Below, piece after piece: positions 1 through 11,600 of a stretch of 64,000 bases of DNA. The position numbers and the translations under genes were made by a program. The first letter of the stretch is position 1; each line of letters begins with the position of its first letter. Origin of the DNA: Pelecanus crispus (lineage: Eukaryota; Chordata; Aves; Pelecaniformes; Pelecanidae). The notes below the pieces were generated by a model. The model saw only the letters and a list, made by a program, of their open reading frames with translations, did not search any database and was not told the origin of the DNA. The stretch spans positions 6,186,501 to 6,250,500 of the forward strand of contig NC_134656.1 of the NCBI RefSeq assembly GCF_030463565.1. Reading direction: 5' to 3'.

Positions 1-1185
1 GAATTTTCCTACCTTAAAGATTCAGGGCCCATCTCCTGGTGCTGTGCCCTGCAGGGAAAGAGCCAGGGGTGTCAGAGTTCTGCCTCCTCCCCGCCCCTGA
101 CCCAGCAGCACCACTGCTCACACCCCCCTCATTTTTCCTGCAACGGATGTGGCGCAGCCAGCCTGACTTCTCAGGACCTGCGCTTAAGCAAGAAGGGCTG
201 TTTTCTGCCCCCAAGGATGTGTTGCCACAGAGAGCTCCCAACTTTGCCAGTGACTACAGCCAGGAAGGAAATGAGGTGGGGGACAACAGCGTCCCTCCCC
301 GCTTTCTCCCCAGCCTGCCAGCTGTATCTCGGCTTCTACTATGAGACTGTAAATGTGTGGCTTTTGTTCATGAAGCAAGTACAACGCTAAGATGGAAGCT
401 GTAATGCACATGATGGGGAGCACGAGAAATTACTACAGCTTTCATTTAAACAAAGGACACGACTGTGCTCTGGCAATAAGAGCATAATGGCTGATTAATT
501 TTTCCAGACAGGGACTGTAGCTCACTGGGGGTTTTTGGGCTCTTGCTTTGTTTTTGTTTTTGCTCCAGCTTTTAAGGATGAGAATGTTGTGTCTGACGCA
601 TGTCAGCAAGCAAAGGAGATTCAGAAGCATAGCTGGGTTCATCTTGCTCCCCGGTGAGGAATAAAAGCATTAACCGTCTCTCACTTCAGGAGGAGAAGGG
701 GAGGCTGTTTTCAGCCTGCGAGAAGTGAGAAGGCATTGTCAGGTTTAGGTCAGGCTGGAGCGCGGGGCTGCGTGCCGCTCTCAGCAGGACAGATTAGCTG
801 GGTGTCACACGGCAGCCTGGAGGCATCATTCGGAAAAAGCAAGAGACAGAAGTGTCTGTGTGCAGGGTGTGGGGGGGTGAAGGCTGCCATGTCTTGTTTT
901 GGTGCAAGGCTGTTCTCTACAGCAATGATCTTTCCAGCAAGCAGACTCAGAAAAATGGATCGAATAAAGAGCCTTTATCAAGGAAGCAGAGACAGAAAAT
1001 GGCCACTTCTACAATCCCTATATTAGACACTAAATAATGCTGTTATCAGAGCTGTTACAAACATTGCTTTACAAGAGTCCTGCCCAGCGGTGTTTAATCC
1101 CAATCTGGCACCTGCAAGGCCTGATCCTGCCGTCAGCTGCTCCCGGTGAAGCTGGTGTCAGCAGAACCACCTAACTGAAAAAGAC

Positions 1186-1198
1186 GGGGGGGGGGGGG
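1186..1198 (+). repeat. Poly-G tract (13 G)
   Basis: An uninterrupted run of 13 guanines sits in ordinary AT-rich DNA. Its exact length is prone to sequencing error. Confidence 0.9.
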
Positions 1199-1489
1199 AG
1201 GAATGACAGTTCTTTCTGTTCTGTTTATTTCCTCATGGTTCCATCCAATCCATTTTTGTGCTTTGAAGTTCTCAGGTTTATTTCAATCTTTAGTGAATCT
1301 TTAGTTTATTTCACTTCCTTAGTGAAGCAGATAAAGCATGGAGGGGGAAAATAGGAGGGAAAGGGCCAAATTCAAAGTTGAGTCAAACTTGGGCAACATA
1401 CGCAACCTGCAACCACAAGGTGTAATTTACATTAATAAAAACACATTGTACTGACATCACTTTATAATTTCAGCCAGATTTCAACATAG

Positions 1490-1997
1490 CTATGTAACTG
1501 CAGTGTGCACCTCACCTAAAACAGGATGCATAAGGTTATCACATGATAAAGAAACAGTAGAGCTTGGAATAGAGACCTGGTGAGCTGCCTCACAAAAAAA
1601 TGGTAACACCACACCTCCATTACTATCATTCATTTCCTGGAGTCCAGGTTTGCTGATGTAATCCCTTCTCGCCCTTCCAAAACAATTAAATGAATAAATA
1701 CAAAACTTGAAAATCCCTAAAACAGTAGCTTGCCTCATTATTGCAGTAAGTGTGCAATGGACATTGAATGGTGATAGATCGAACGTCCTTTGACTGAGAC
1801 TGAATTCAGAGCAAGCCTTAGCAACCTCAGTTGGGTAAACATAGTTTTGGCCTGTGTCTGATTTGAAGTTTGGATAGGCATCCAAGTATTCAAAGGTTTG
1901 GGTGCCATAGAGCTTTAGATATGCTTCAGTATGGTTTGTAGTACAACACTGAAAATGCCTGAGATGTGTAAGGAACCCTGGGACGCTGCTGTCTTCT
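1490..1997 (-). other. Unassigned open frame, about 169 codons without ATG at its 5' end
   Basis: On the minus strand a single frame stays open from just after a TAA at about 1998-2000 to a stop near 1490. The first ATG falls at 1885, giving 131 residues. The upstream part reads as an even, protein-like mixture (for example EAYLKLYGTQTFEYLDAYP). A possible acceptor (TTTTCAG) lies near 1950. I recognise no domain. The open length is among the longest outside the CpG island, but one such frame in 64 kb can occur by chance. It could be an exon of an unknown gene, a pseudogene fragment or noise. Confidence 0.15.
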
Positions 1998-2008
1998 GGG
2001 TCTTACGG

Positions 2009-2100
2009 AGTCATAGGAAAGTAGGACTGGAAGGAATTTCGAACAATCTTCCATTTTAGCCCTCTGCCTGTGGCAGCATCAGCTTACACTTGTACCATGT
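2009..2100 (-). mobile_element. Degraded CR1-type LINE 3' end
   Basis: The plus strand reads TCATAGGAAAGTAGGACTGGAAGG, seen here as TCATAGG then GGACTGGAAGG. It continues to an altered CATCTAGTCCA-like segment and CTCTGCCTGTGGCAGCATCAG. This follows the order of the reverse complement of old CR1 3' ends. High divergence and the lack of any 5' part suggest an ancient, 5'-truncated insertion. Confidence 0.6.
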
Positions 2101-5100
2101 AATATCTTCATGCTGATTATTTTAAAAAGTAAAGTATTTGAAATTATTTATTATGGATCATTTTAAATTGTGGAGAAATGAAGCAAAATCTTGGTCAGAG
2201 TTTTCCTCTTTGTTACCAGGCAATTAAGAACTTAATATTTACTCAAATAAAAAAAGAAACGCACCACTCTTGCCTGAAACATGATTACGTTTTTCTTAGC
2301 TATCATTAAAATCCTGATCTTTTTGTTACTGACACAAGTCAGGAGTAATAAACTTAAATGATATAAAAGATATGACAGGTAATTATCCTCAGAGATAGTC
2401 TCTAAAAAAGATACTTTAATGTATTGTACTATAATGTACCTAGCACATCTCTTCCATAAAATGTAACCTCTGTTATGCATTTCCAAAGACCAGGAAGCGT
2501 GCTTATTCTAAGCTCAGATTTTTCATATGCTCTCGTCTCTTAAAAAAGGAAAAAAAAAGCACCAAGAAGTAACAACCAGCCTTTGATCTATAATTTCCTG
2601 TGCTGTTGCTAAACACACAGTGAATTTTTTGTACTTTTAGAAGGTTTACTAAGGCTGTGTAATGTTACTTTTGAGATCAATGTACTGATCTAAGAATAAC
2701 TAAAGCATTAAAGGCTGGAAAAATCTTACACTGGGGATCAGACATAATGATGTTCTGTAGAGTACGTTGCCTTGTGTCCAGCTAGAACTTTGCATGTTAT
2801 AGTAGGTACAGCTGCATTTGCTTAAATGAGAAGGAATTAAATTAACCTGCTATGTTTACTTCTATAGTTATCAGATGGTCTGACCCCATCTTATAGTTCT
2901 TCTCTGAACATCTGCTGAACTGCTTCCCTAAATGCTGAAGTGCTGTCCCTAAGCTGCTGCGTGGCGTGGTGGCCATCTGAAGCCATGGCAGTTCGTGGGT
3001 GGTGCAGAGGAAAATGCAGAGGCTTCAGAACACGCTTCATGAACACAACCTCCAGTTTCTTTGCAAGCCTTGTGCTAGAAGTCCAGTGGCCTACCACCAT
3101 CCCGGGATGGTTTTGGACATTTCATATTCTGTCAGAGCCTGTAAAACCCACTGCTCAGACTGATAATGTGTGTCTTCAAAGGTGGCAACACTACATCTTT
3201 CTGCACTGAGATGAAAAGCTGCCCAGTGGTACTCTTCAGGTTATATCAGAGAATTTCCAGTTGGAAACCCCTATGGAAATAAACCCACCTCTGAGGCATA
3301 CAGGAAAGAGCACTCTTCTAATCTCTTTGAACTGTTCTCCGTGTAACAGAGCAAGTCTTGAGATGTGTGTGAGCAGCCTGAAACCCTAAGGTCAAAATTA
3401 TCTCCAATTCATCTGACAAAAATAACAACCCTTTCCAGCGTTTTGTTTCACTGGTGCAGCATGAATCAGATTTGTGTTGTTTTCACAAAGTTTCTGGTTT
3501 TGTTTTGAATTTATTTCTCAGTACTGCTGATCTTTTCCATGTACGATAGAACAGACTGTAGGGGCAATGTTTTAGTTCACTGGCAACCTGATCAGTTCCA
3601 CAGCACAATGGTATCATTTTCCAGTACAGTTAAATTTATTACACTATGGTCCTATGAAATGGTTTGACATGCTTTCAACTAGTTAAATAACAATTTGATG
3701 GGATGTGAAAACCACAGGAGTCAGGAAGAAGGTAAGGGTCTGCGAGCAGGCCTTAGCTGTCTTGCTACGCTGTCACTTAGGGTTTCAAGGGGAGCTAAAT
3801 ACAACGCGTTTAGGAAACTAATGCAGGAAGTGACCTGGGTTGGGCTTCACACGGGAGTACAGATTTCTAGTCTGGTTGCCAGTGACTATGTTAGACTAGT
3901 GTTTGTCACTTTGGTACCTTGTAGAATGTGGAAGAAACCACAAAGTATCCTTCACTAAACGGGGAAATGATGTGTGTGAATGGGGAACCTTAAGTCTCTG
4001 AAAAGAAAAAAAAAATCTACTTCCTCTGTTTTGTAGGCAAATGATCTCGGAATTAAAGTTACTTCAAGCTGACAGAGTAGCCAATAGCAGGAACCGGAGA
4101 CGGTAATTTTTGCACAAACTTGGGACTGCAGTGGGTATCCAATAGGATAGTCACAGCATGTTACATTGTAGAAATGTCTCATGCAGAATAGTGATTAGAT
4201 TTATTTTCTAAGCGTCCACCTTTTACAGTAGCTAGATCAACTGGCTATGCACATGCTGCGGTTGCTTTTCATTTTACTTCTTTCAAAATGTACAGCAACA
4301 CTTGTATGGTGACTGTAATTTGAGCAGTGCTATTTATTCAGAATCACCATTCACTATCATCTAATCAAAAATCTTTATTCTCTCATGTAAAGTACATTTT
4401 AAATAAATAATAATCTTTCAACTCTGAGCTCCTGGTAAAATATCTTATATTAATGAAATTATAAAAAGGAAGTACTAGTTCTGTGCCAGTTCTAACAGCA
4501 CAGAAAAGAACACATTGCGAAGGAAAATGCACCAGGTTTTTGTCACCCAATTTTGTTGTTTATAAAGCAAGTGCTTGTGAGAAGGATAATTCTGATTTCA
4601 TAGTTCTTCAGCTTAAATACAACTGTCATTTAAGCCTCTGCTATTATTTCATCACACACCCAGGAAAGTATATGCAGGCACACATCCATAGTGGCAAAAG
4701 ATGTATGGCTGACTTATTTTCATGTCTTGCTGTGGTGACTGTGTGTCAAATACAGTAAAATTTTTGCATATGCAATCCTGAAAGCATCATTCCTAGTTCC
4801 TCTTTAAAATGAGCCTCTTAGCAAAGAACTAGTTTATCTGAAAACAACAGTCAAAAGACAAGATGTGTTCAGTTTTCTGAAAAATTTTAGTCAGCTGAGG
4901 AGGAATTGATAGGCATGCCACTTTGCTAACATGAAACTTAGACCACCAACAGCTTGAGAAAAGACTACACCAAATGAAATTTAGACTGAAGCACAGAAGA
5001 CATCTAAATACACTTGCATCTTGTTTTCAAATTTTGGTTAAAAATAAACTGCATAACTTTTTACATATGTTTAGAAACATCCCATTCTGCCCTGACTTGC

Positions 5101-7164
5101 ACAGCAGCACAGGTCTAAGACTTTTATATAGAATTAAAATTGTCTTGACTTTTGCTGCATTTTTGAAGTGATTTAATTTTGTTTTGAAGCATTTCCCCAG
5201 TGTGTGCACTGAGTTTACTAACACTGTCCTGACCTTGGAGATGGTGTGATATTTTACAGTGTGCCATGACATTTATGTGCCCAAGTTGGCTCCAACAAAT
5301 AGGTTAATTTCCACAAATTAAATGCCAGGTTTGAAACATTACAAGGTGATTTAATAACTCTGTATCGGCCTTTCAGATTCACAATTGGGGCAGTTGACTG
5401 GGCAGTCCTTTGTCAGCTGCAAATCCGCAACTTCTAGAAAATTTTTTCAGGTATAAAGGGTCAAACTGGTGTTGGGAAAAGAAATAGGTTTATAATTTCA
5501 CATACTCTTGAACACCAAAACCCCAAATACATGGATCAATTAACAACTGACAGATTTATGCTAGAGGAATGAGTTCAAATTTTAGATAACGCTCCTTACA
5601 CATCCCAAATTAGGCTATATCAAAGTATCTCCTGAAGTAAAGATACTTTAAATGATAGAAAGTGTAATAAAAAACCCCTGTTAGTACAGAATTAATATTC
5701 AGACATTGGGAATAAGATTCAGAAATGTCCAACTGTAGATGCTGGACAAAAAAATTTATTTTGGTTTTCAGAATCAAACCATGACTCATACAGATTTGGA
5801 TTTCACTTCATACAAACATCTATTGGATATTAGGTGCCAGCTTTGGTTCTTTAATATAACATCTTTTAAAAAACAGTGGTCTTGAAGCTCCCCTTTCATT
5901 TGGTCTGGATTCATGTAATTTTGTTGCTACTAAATTACATACTAATCTTTACTATACCTGTTTATATAAATCAGACAAGAATAAGAGGATTTATACGTGA
6001 CCTTAAAATAAACTGAAGAACCAAGTGATTAAAATAAATAGATACAAACCTCACAATGACAGGAAAGCACACTGATTTAAAATATTGTCCTTACAATTAT
6101 CTTGCTTGTTCAAAGAACAGTTTACACATTATAGTTAGTAGCTAAACTGCAATTTAGCTTAAATTTCCAGAGTCTTAATCCAAGTTATTCTTTATTCTGG
6201 TTTTTAAGTAATGTGTCTGAAGTGACTTCTGCTGTGTATTCTCATTCTTGGGTAATCTTTCCAAAGGATATGAGTCACTTCTCCATTATTTGTAAAGAAT
6301 ATGGAAAAAGTAAAATATTATTATTTTGTGGGCATTTGGAAGTGGATGTTAAAAAAAACCTAGGTGGGATGTTGATCATTGTGAGTCATTTCTTGGGAAG
6401 AAGGAAAGAACAAACACTAGCTGCTGACCTACTGCTATGAAAGCCAAGGACTTACTGCTGACTCAAGTAGATATTGATAGCTGCAGAATACAAAGGAGAT
6501 CTTGCAGCAGAATTAAAGAGAAAAGTCTTTCCTCTTTAAGTAATAGGGAATTATAAGGAGCTGCCTGTGCTAATTTCTTAGAGGCAGTTATTTGTTTAAA
6601 CATTCTTCTAGTTTAAACACATTACCCAGTTAGAACTATATCCTGCAAATAGCTGCTACAACTAGATGAGTCTCCTTCTGAGTTTCCAAAAGTCCTGGCA
6701 AATCTTCAGGTAGGTAGTGAAGTGCAAGACTGAACTCCATAGCACTGAGGTAGCTACACTAGTAACTCCCAGTGCAATCCCCTACTGTTTCTGAGTCTTT
6801 CACCAGTCCTGGTTGGTATAAATGTTGGTATAAACAAAACTGAAGCAACATAAATACTTTGTAACATATTTGCATTCTGATCAACTCACTAAAAAAAACC
6901 CTGTTTTGATACCACAACTCATTTTTGAAAGTGACTTCATTTTGCTAAATGGCCTTTGTATGCTTTATTTATACCAATCAAGCAGCTGCACTGGGAACTA
7001 CTCAATTACTTACGTGAGTAACTACACAAACTACCTGTAAAGCACACACAACACATAAGACTGCATTTAATAATTATGACTTAACTATACTTATGATTTG
7101 CCTGTTTTTCCAAGCTGCAGTGGGCACACTATGATGAAGCCTGATAATTAACTTTTCTGCAGGT

Positions 7165-7212
7165 ATTTTTTGTTTGTTTGTTTGTTGTGTTTTGTTTTGG
7201 TTTTTTTTTTTA
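7165..7212 (+). repeat. T-rich low-complexity tract with (TTTG)n
   Basis: T runs and TTTG units end in a 12-T run. It lies about 450 bp beyond the candidate poly(A) signal of CIMIP1. No retroposed body is recognised beside it. Confidence 0.85.
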
Positions 7213-7668
7213 ATGTGGAAAGCTTCTTTCCAAATGTAAGCATGCAGTTCCATGGCAGCTTGAGCCAACATAAGTTATGTCATGCCTGCTACTCTTCTCT
7301 GCCTCTTCTCATCCCCTTTCTGTACAAAAGAAATGTTTTTGTGCTAGGAGAGGCACTTGAGCAACTCAGTAGTGAGCCAGTTCAGAGTGCTAATTGAAAA
7401 CTAATTCTCAACACAGATTCCAATAGTGGTAAGTGATTAATTGGGAATAGCAGCAGGATAGGATTGTCAGGAACATGCAGTCTGTATTTATGTTTGAAAA
7501 AGCTGCTGTGAAACTGAGTTTGAATGGAGGCTTTCATGGAGAAGCAATTATAAAAATGTGCTCTGTCGTTACAAAATAAGTTTTTTAAAGACTTCCAGTA
7601 AATATTTTAAAATCATAGTCTTACTAACGCTAATAAAAGTAGTATCTGCTCTTTGATCTTTATATGAG

Positions 7669-7674
7669 TTTATT
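7669..7674 (-). terminator. Candidate CIMIP1 polyadenylation signal AATAAA
   Basis: On the minus strand the hexamer AATAAA (plus-strand TTTATT) lies about 235 nt beyond the CIMIP1 stop codon. It is the first canonical signal I see downstream, giving a 3' UTR of roughly 250 nt. AT-rich DNA yields this hexamer often by chance, so only position supports it. Confidence 0.4.
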
Positions 7675-7907
7675 CATCATTACTTCTAAGTAAACCTGAA
7701 GCAGTATTAACAGCTTGGATGCCATAGATTTCAAAAAATCAGTAACAAGTAAAATGCTACATTAAAATGTTTGCACTTTATCAAAATGATTGTGGATGTT
7801 TACATAAATCATTTTTAAAGCATAAATGTTTAACAGTCCAACAGTCCACTACAGAATGTTAACTTAGGGATGCAAATGGGTCTATGTGCCTAACTTATTT
7901 CTTAATG

Positions 7908-8063
7908 TCAGTCAGAGGGCTCACATGGCCACTTCAAATCCTTAAAAAAGGTACCTTTGCAGCTTTGGATTTGAAAACCACGTTCAAGTTCCAACCCTGG
8001 AACAGCTGATCTCCAGCCAATAAATCCCTGGGTCGTCTTAGGTACTGGAGGAGATGGAATCAC
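7908..8063 (-). CDS. CIMIP1: CIMIP1 terminal coding exon 4
   Basis: This exon follows the acceptor TTATTCTAG, has 51 codons and ends with TGA at 7910-7908. It holds the family signature PSPPVPKTTQGFIGWRSAVPG, seen here in two adjoining parts (PSPPVPKTT, then QGFIGWRSAVPGL). The C-terminal block SCKGTFFKDLKWP matches the human SCKG.F...L.WP pattern. The stretch between GL and SCKG is about two residues shorter than in human, and the last residues (CEPSD) are not conserved. Confidence 0.95.
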   Translation of the reverse strand: MIPSPPVPKTTQGFIGWRSAVPGLELERGFQIQSCKGTFFKDLKWPCEPSD

Positions 8064-8614
8064 CTAGAATAAAAGTAACATGTAGAATTCAATGATTAGA
8101 AGGTTTTTGATTGTAATCCTCTTTTGTGCTGTAGTGTGGATGGAAATGAGAACTTATCACAAATAGTGGTTTTAAATGCAGTCTGATGAATTAATATCCT
8201 GAATGCACACTGACATTAATGGAAGGGAATAAGAACTTAGAAAGATAGCTCAGTTGCATGCAAGTTTGATTTATAATACAGGATAGTTTATAATATAAAA
8301 AGTTATTAGAATAATTTAGGTCCCATTCTATAGCAAGACACAGGGAAAGAGAGAAGTAAAATGGCCAAATTCCAATGAATTAACTAACTTTCATTTACCA
8401 CCCTTCTAAAAAAAAAAATCTTTTAGTGCCTAAATTGGTATGTATAACAGGAGATGAAAATGCAAAGTTATTGTTTAGTAGTGTATGTTAGAATACTTTT
8501 TTTTTTAAGTTTTGCTCAATACCTTTCTAAGGGCTTTACTGTCTTTACATTATTAGGAGAAGAATTTTATCTTCAGCTTTAGCTTTTTTCCTTACAGAAT
8601 AATCATCATCATCG

Positions 8615-8647
<33 letters not shown>

Positions 8648-11600
8648 CCATCATCTTTAAAACTAGTTAACTTCTCTAAACAGGAGAAATAGCATTTTAT
8701 ACTTGCTGTAATGTATTTGGTAGCAATGCAGCTATGGAATAATAGTTTTGTGGCCAAATGCTAAAGATATTACTGATCAAGCTGGCTTTTGCATCAAGAA
8801 CTACTTATTTGTTCCACCTTCTTTAAAAGATGGGTAACCATCGAGTTAATCTGCAACTAATCTAGCTAAAAAGGAAACAAAACAAAAGCCAACAGCCTCT
8901 GTTCACTGACTGCTGTGCTTACTTTGGCTGAATCATCTCAATTGGGCACGTTATATCATTTTAGCATCTGGGGACTTCGCAGAGAAATACACAGCAAGAG
9001 AACAATGTTTCAGTTCTCTTGCCAGAGTTGCTTCACTTTGTTCTTTGGCCAAGATTAGAAAATGTTTATGATATTTAGGTGGAGCGGTTCCTCTGAAAAG
9101 ATAATTTTTACGGCCAAAAGTGCCACCCACTGAGCAGGATAATGAAGGAAATCATGTCCCACTTAGAATCTGGGGGAAGGGACTATGAAGAAGCAATTAT
9201 TAATCTAACCTAGAGAGAAGAACAGATACGATGACTGTTACCATGAAGGTAAATGTGCAGAAAGACACATAGTTCTGAATAAGGACTTAAGAAACTTCAC
9301 TCTGAATATGTAAAGGGTGACCTAAATCACAGCTAACCCTTACCTTCCTTAGCAAATAAAGATTCTGACGTGAAATTGAAACTAGGATCCCTGTTTCAGT
9401 ATGCACCAGGCTACGCGTGCCACTTCAGCAGCTGTTAACTGCGTGATCTATTAACACACATACACCCTCACTGTGCTGAAGCAGAGGTAAACTTGACTGA
9501 AACTGGAGGCTTGAGACAAAACCAAAGAACAAGTAGCACTAAAGGCAGAAATGCTGTCATTTCATTTCCCTGCCACACTCAGCACTAGCTCTTAATTTTT
9601 GTTTCAATTTAATCTCAGTAAAAGCTTTTACTACTTCCTCCCCTTATCTCCTCACCCTTGGAATCCTTTGAAAGAAAGCTAGTTCAGCAAGTAGGAATTT
9701 CCAATCTCTTTTGTTTCCTTAATCTTCTCTAAGTGGACTAACCTTCCTTTTTGTTAGCATATTCTGCTTCCCCTTTTATGAACATGTTCCTCTCCCAATG
9801 TCACTGATTTAGCTGCCTGTATAGTTACCCTGTTCATTGGTGATTCTGACACCGTATATTTATAAATCAAACCATCAGTCACATTCAACTGTCATTTCCA
9901 GCTGTTTCACAACTTTTAAACTCTGAATATGTGAATATAAATCACATAATATAAAATCAAAGTTACGAATTGGCTCATTAAAACTGTCTTCTCCTGGCTA
10001 ATCTAATTTGTGCCACTAAAGAAGACCGTGGCATTGTCTCTGCCAAAAAGAAGACTGTCTAAAATAAAGCTAGGAAAATTACTGCATCTTAACCAGTAGT
10101 TAAAACTGAGAGTTAAGGTTATGATAAGCCTTGAGGTAAGACACGTATATGTATATTTGAGCAATGAATGGTCAGCAGTCATCAATGGCTCTAAGAGCAC
10201 TTCTGCACTAAGCTGAACAGTTGACTGTTCTGTTACTAGATGTCACAGGGGAGTGCGAGGGGGAGGTGCTTTACTGAAAGATGATTATGTACAGTGAAAG
10301 CTCTGTGAACTAACAACAATATCCAAAGGGCAATTCCTTGTCTTAAATGAATGCTTTTAAAACATTGCTCAGGTTGCAAATACAATTTACTTTGACCTTT
10401 AGTTAAAGGCCCACCTCTATAAGACAACTGGTTTTTAGAGCTTGTGTGGTTTCTTAAGACAGATATTGCTGTACTGCAATTTAAAAATCTAATTTTCTAA
10501 CCTTAATGTATTTTTCCACAGGTGTCACAGGTCGAACCTGAAGATGTTCTGGAAGCTGTATCTTGGGCTTTGTATTTTCTTTCTTTTCCTCTTCAATCAA
10601 CTAAAACCAAAACATCAACATTAAAAATTGGACCCTTTATCTTTTGAAATATGCTGTAATAGCTGATATCTACACCATTCCCCTCATTGTTCCATCTGAA
10701 CTCCCTGTTCTTTCTGTCTAAAATAGGACTACGTGTAGTAGTACTTTGGAAATTATTGTAATGTACTATTTGGTTTCAGAAAGTGATGTAATTCTGAATT
10801 TCAGATGAAAGGCTAAATATTGCTGAGTGATTCCAGCTCGCTTAACTACATGGTCCAAAAAGGGCTAGAAACATATCTTATATATATATCTTATATGACC
10901 ACAAACCAAAGATTAATAAATGCTAAATACACATGTTCACCAATAGTGACGATGCATAGTTAGTCAACTTTTCAGCTGTAGATCTATTAGTACTATGCAA
11001 AGGTGGTACGCATGACAGACCACAGTTATCAAGGATGGATGTTGAAGCCTAGAGGACCAAAGTTTTCAAATGTGCTAACTTGGATGCCAACAGGAATTTT
11101 CAAAAAATCCTAGAACAGATTAAGTACTTCTAGCCCCATGGGAAGTACATCTATAGCTATTCAGGGGCTGCATCAATCCTGTTCTTTAGCAACGAAATAC
11201 TGTGATTCCAAATGTAACGTTATGTGCTACTATATTCTAATATCTAAACATCACTGAGAATAGACATCTCTCCAAATATTTTCATTTGTTGTAAATTCCC
11301 CCACTGAAAATTTAATTAGCTAGAACCTTTTCCCCTTGATTTTAAAACTACCATATGGATAGACAAAGGGGAAATATTTTCCTGTCAGTGTGCATCTAGT
11401 ACTTGTTAACACCATTGGGAGTCATGTTTCTCAAGAGAAATATATCAGAATATGCATAGCATATAAATTACCACTCGCCATATTTTATTCAGAGGAAAAC
11501 TGAAACTTTGAACCCATCTTAAAAGTAGTGCACTTGTTACCTCAGAACCTAGCTTAGCAAAGCATACTCAGTACTTTTCTAGTCTTCTGCGCTCTCATAA

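Larger units (their letters stand above)
1..7668. other. Non-coding region downstream of CIMIP1
   Basis: No gene is recognised here. The first 350 bp are more GC-rich than the rest. The stretch holds a 13-bp poly-G run (1186-1198), an unexplained open frame on the minus strand (1490-1997), a degraded CR1 end (2009-2100) and a T-rich low-complexity tract (7165-7212). The 2891-3209 segment is open on both strands but has no recognisable domain. By human synteny ANKRD60 should lie further left; none of its ankyrin-repeat coding sequence was seen. Confidence 0.6.

Noticed and set aside
2891-3209. Open frames on both strands (69 and 89 codons)
   Set aside because: No domain, no convincing splice sites, and both strands open equally. 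Not supported as a gene or as ANKRD60.
8545-8757. Minus-strand frame with a long poly-Asp run
   Set aside because: The run is the antisense reading of an ATC microsatellite inside CIMIP1 intron 3.
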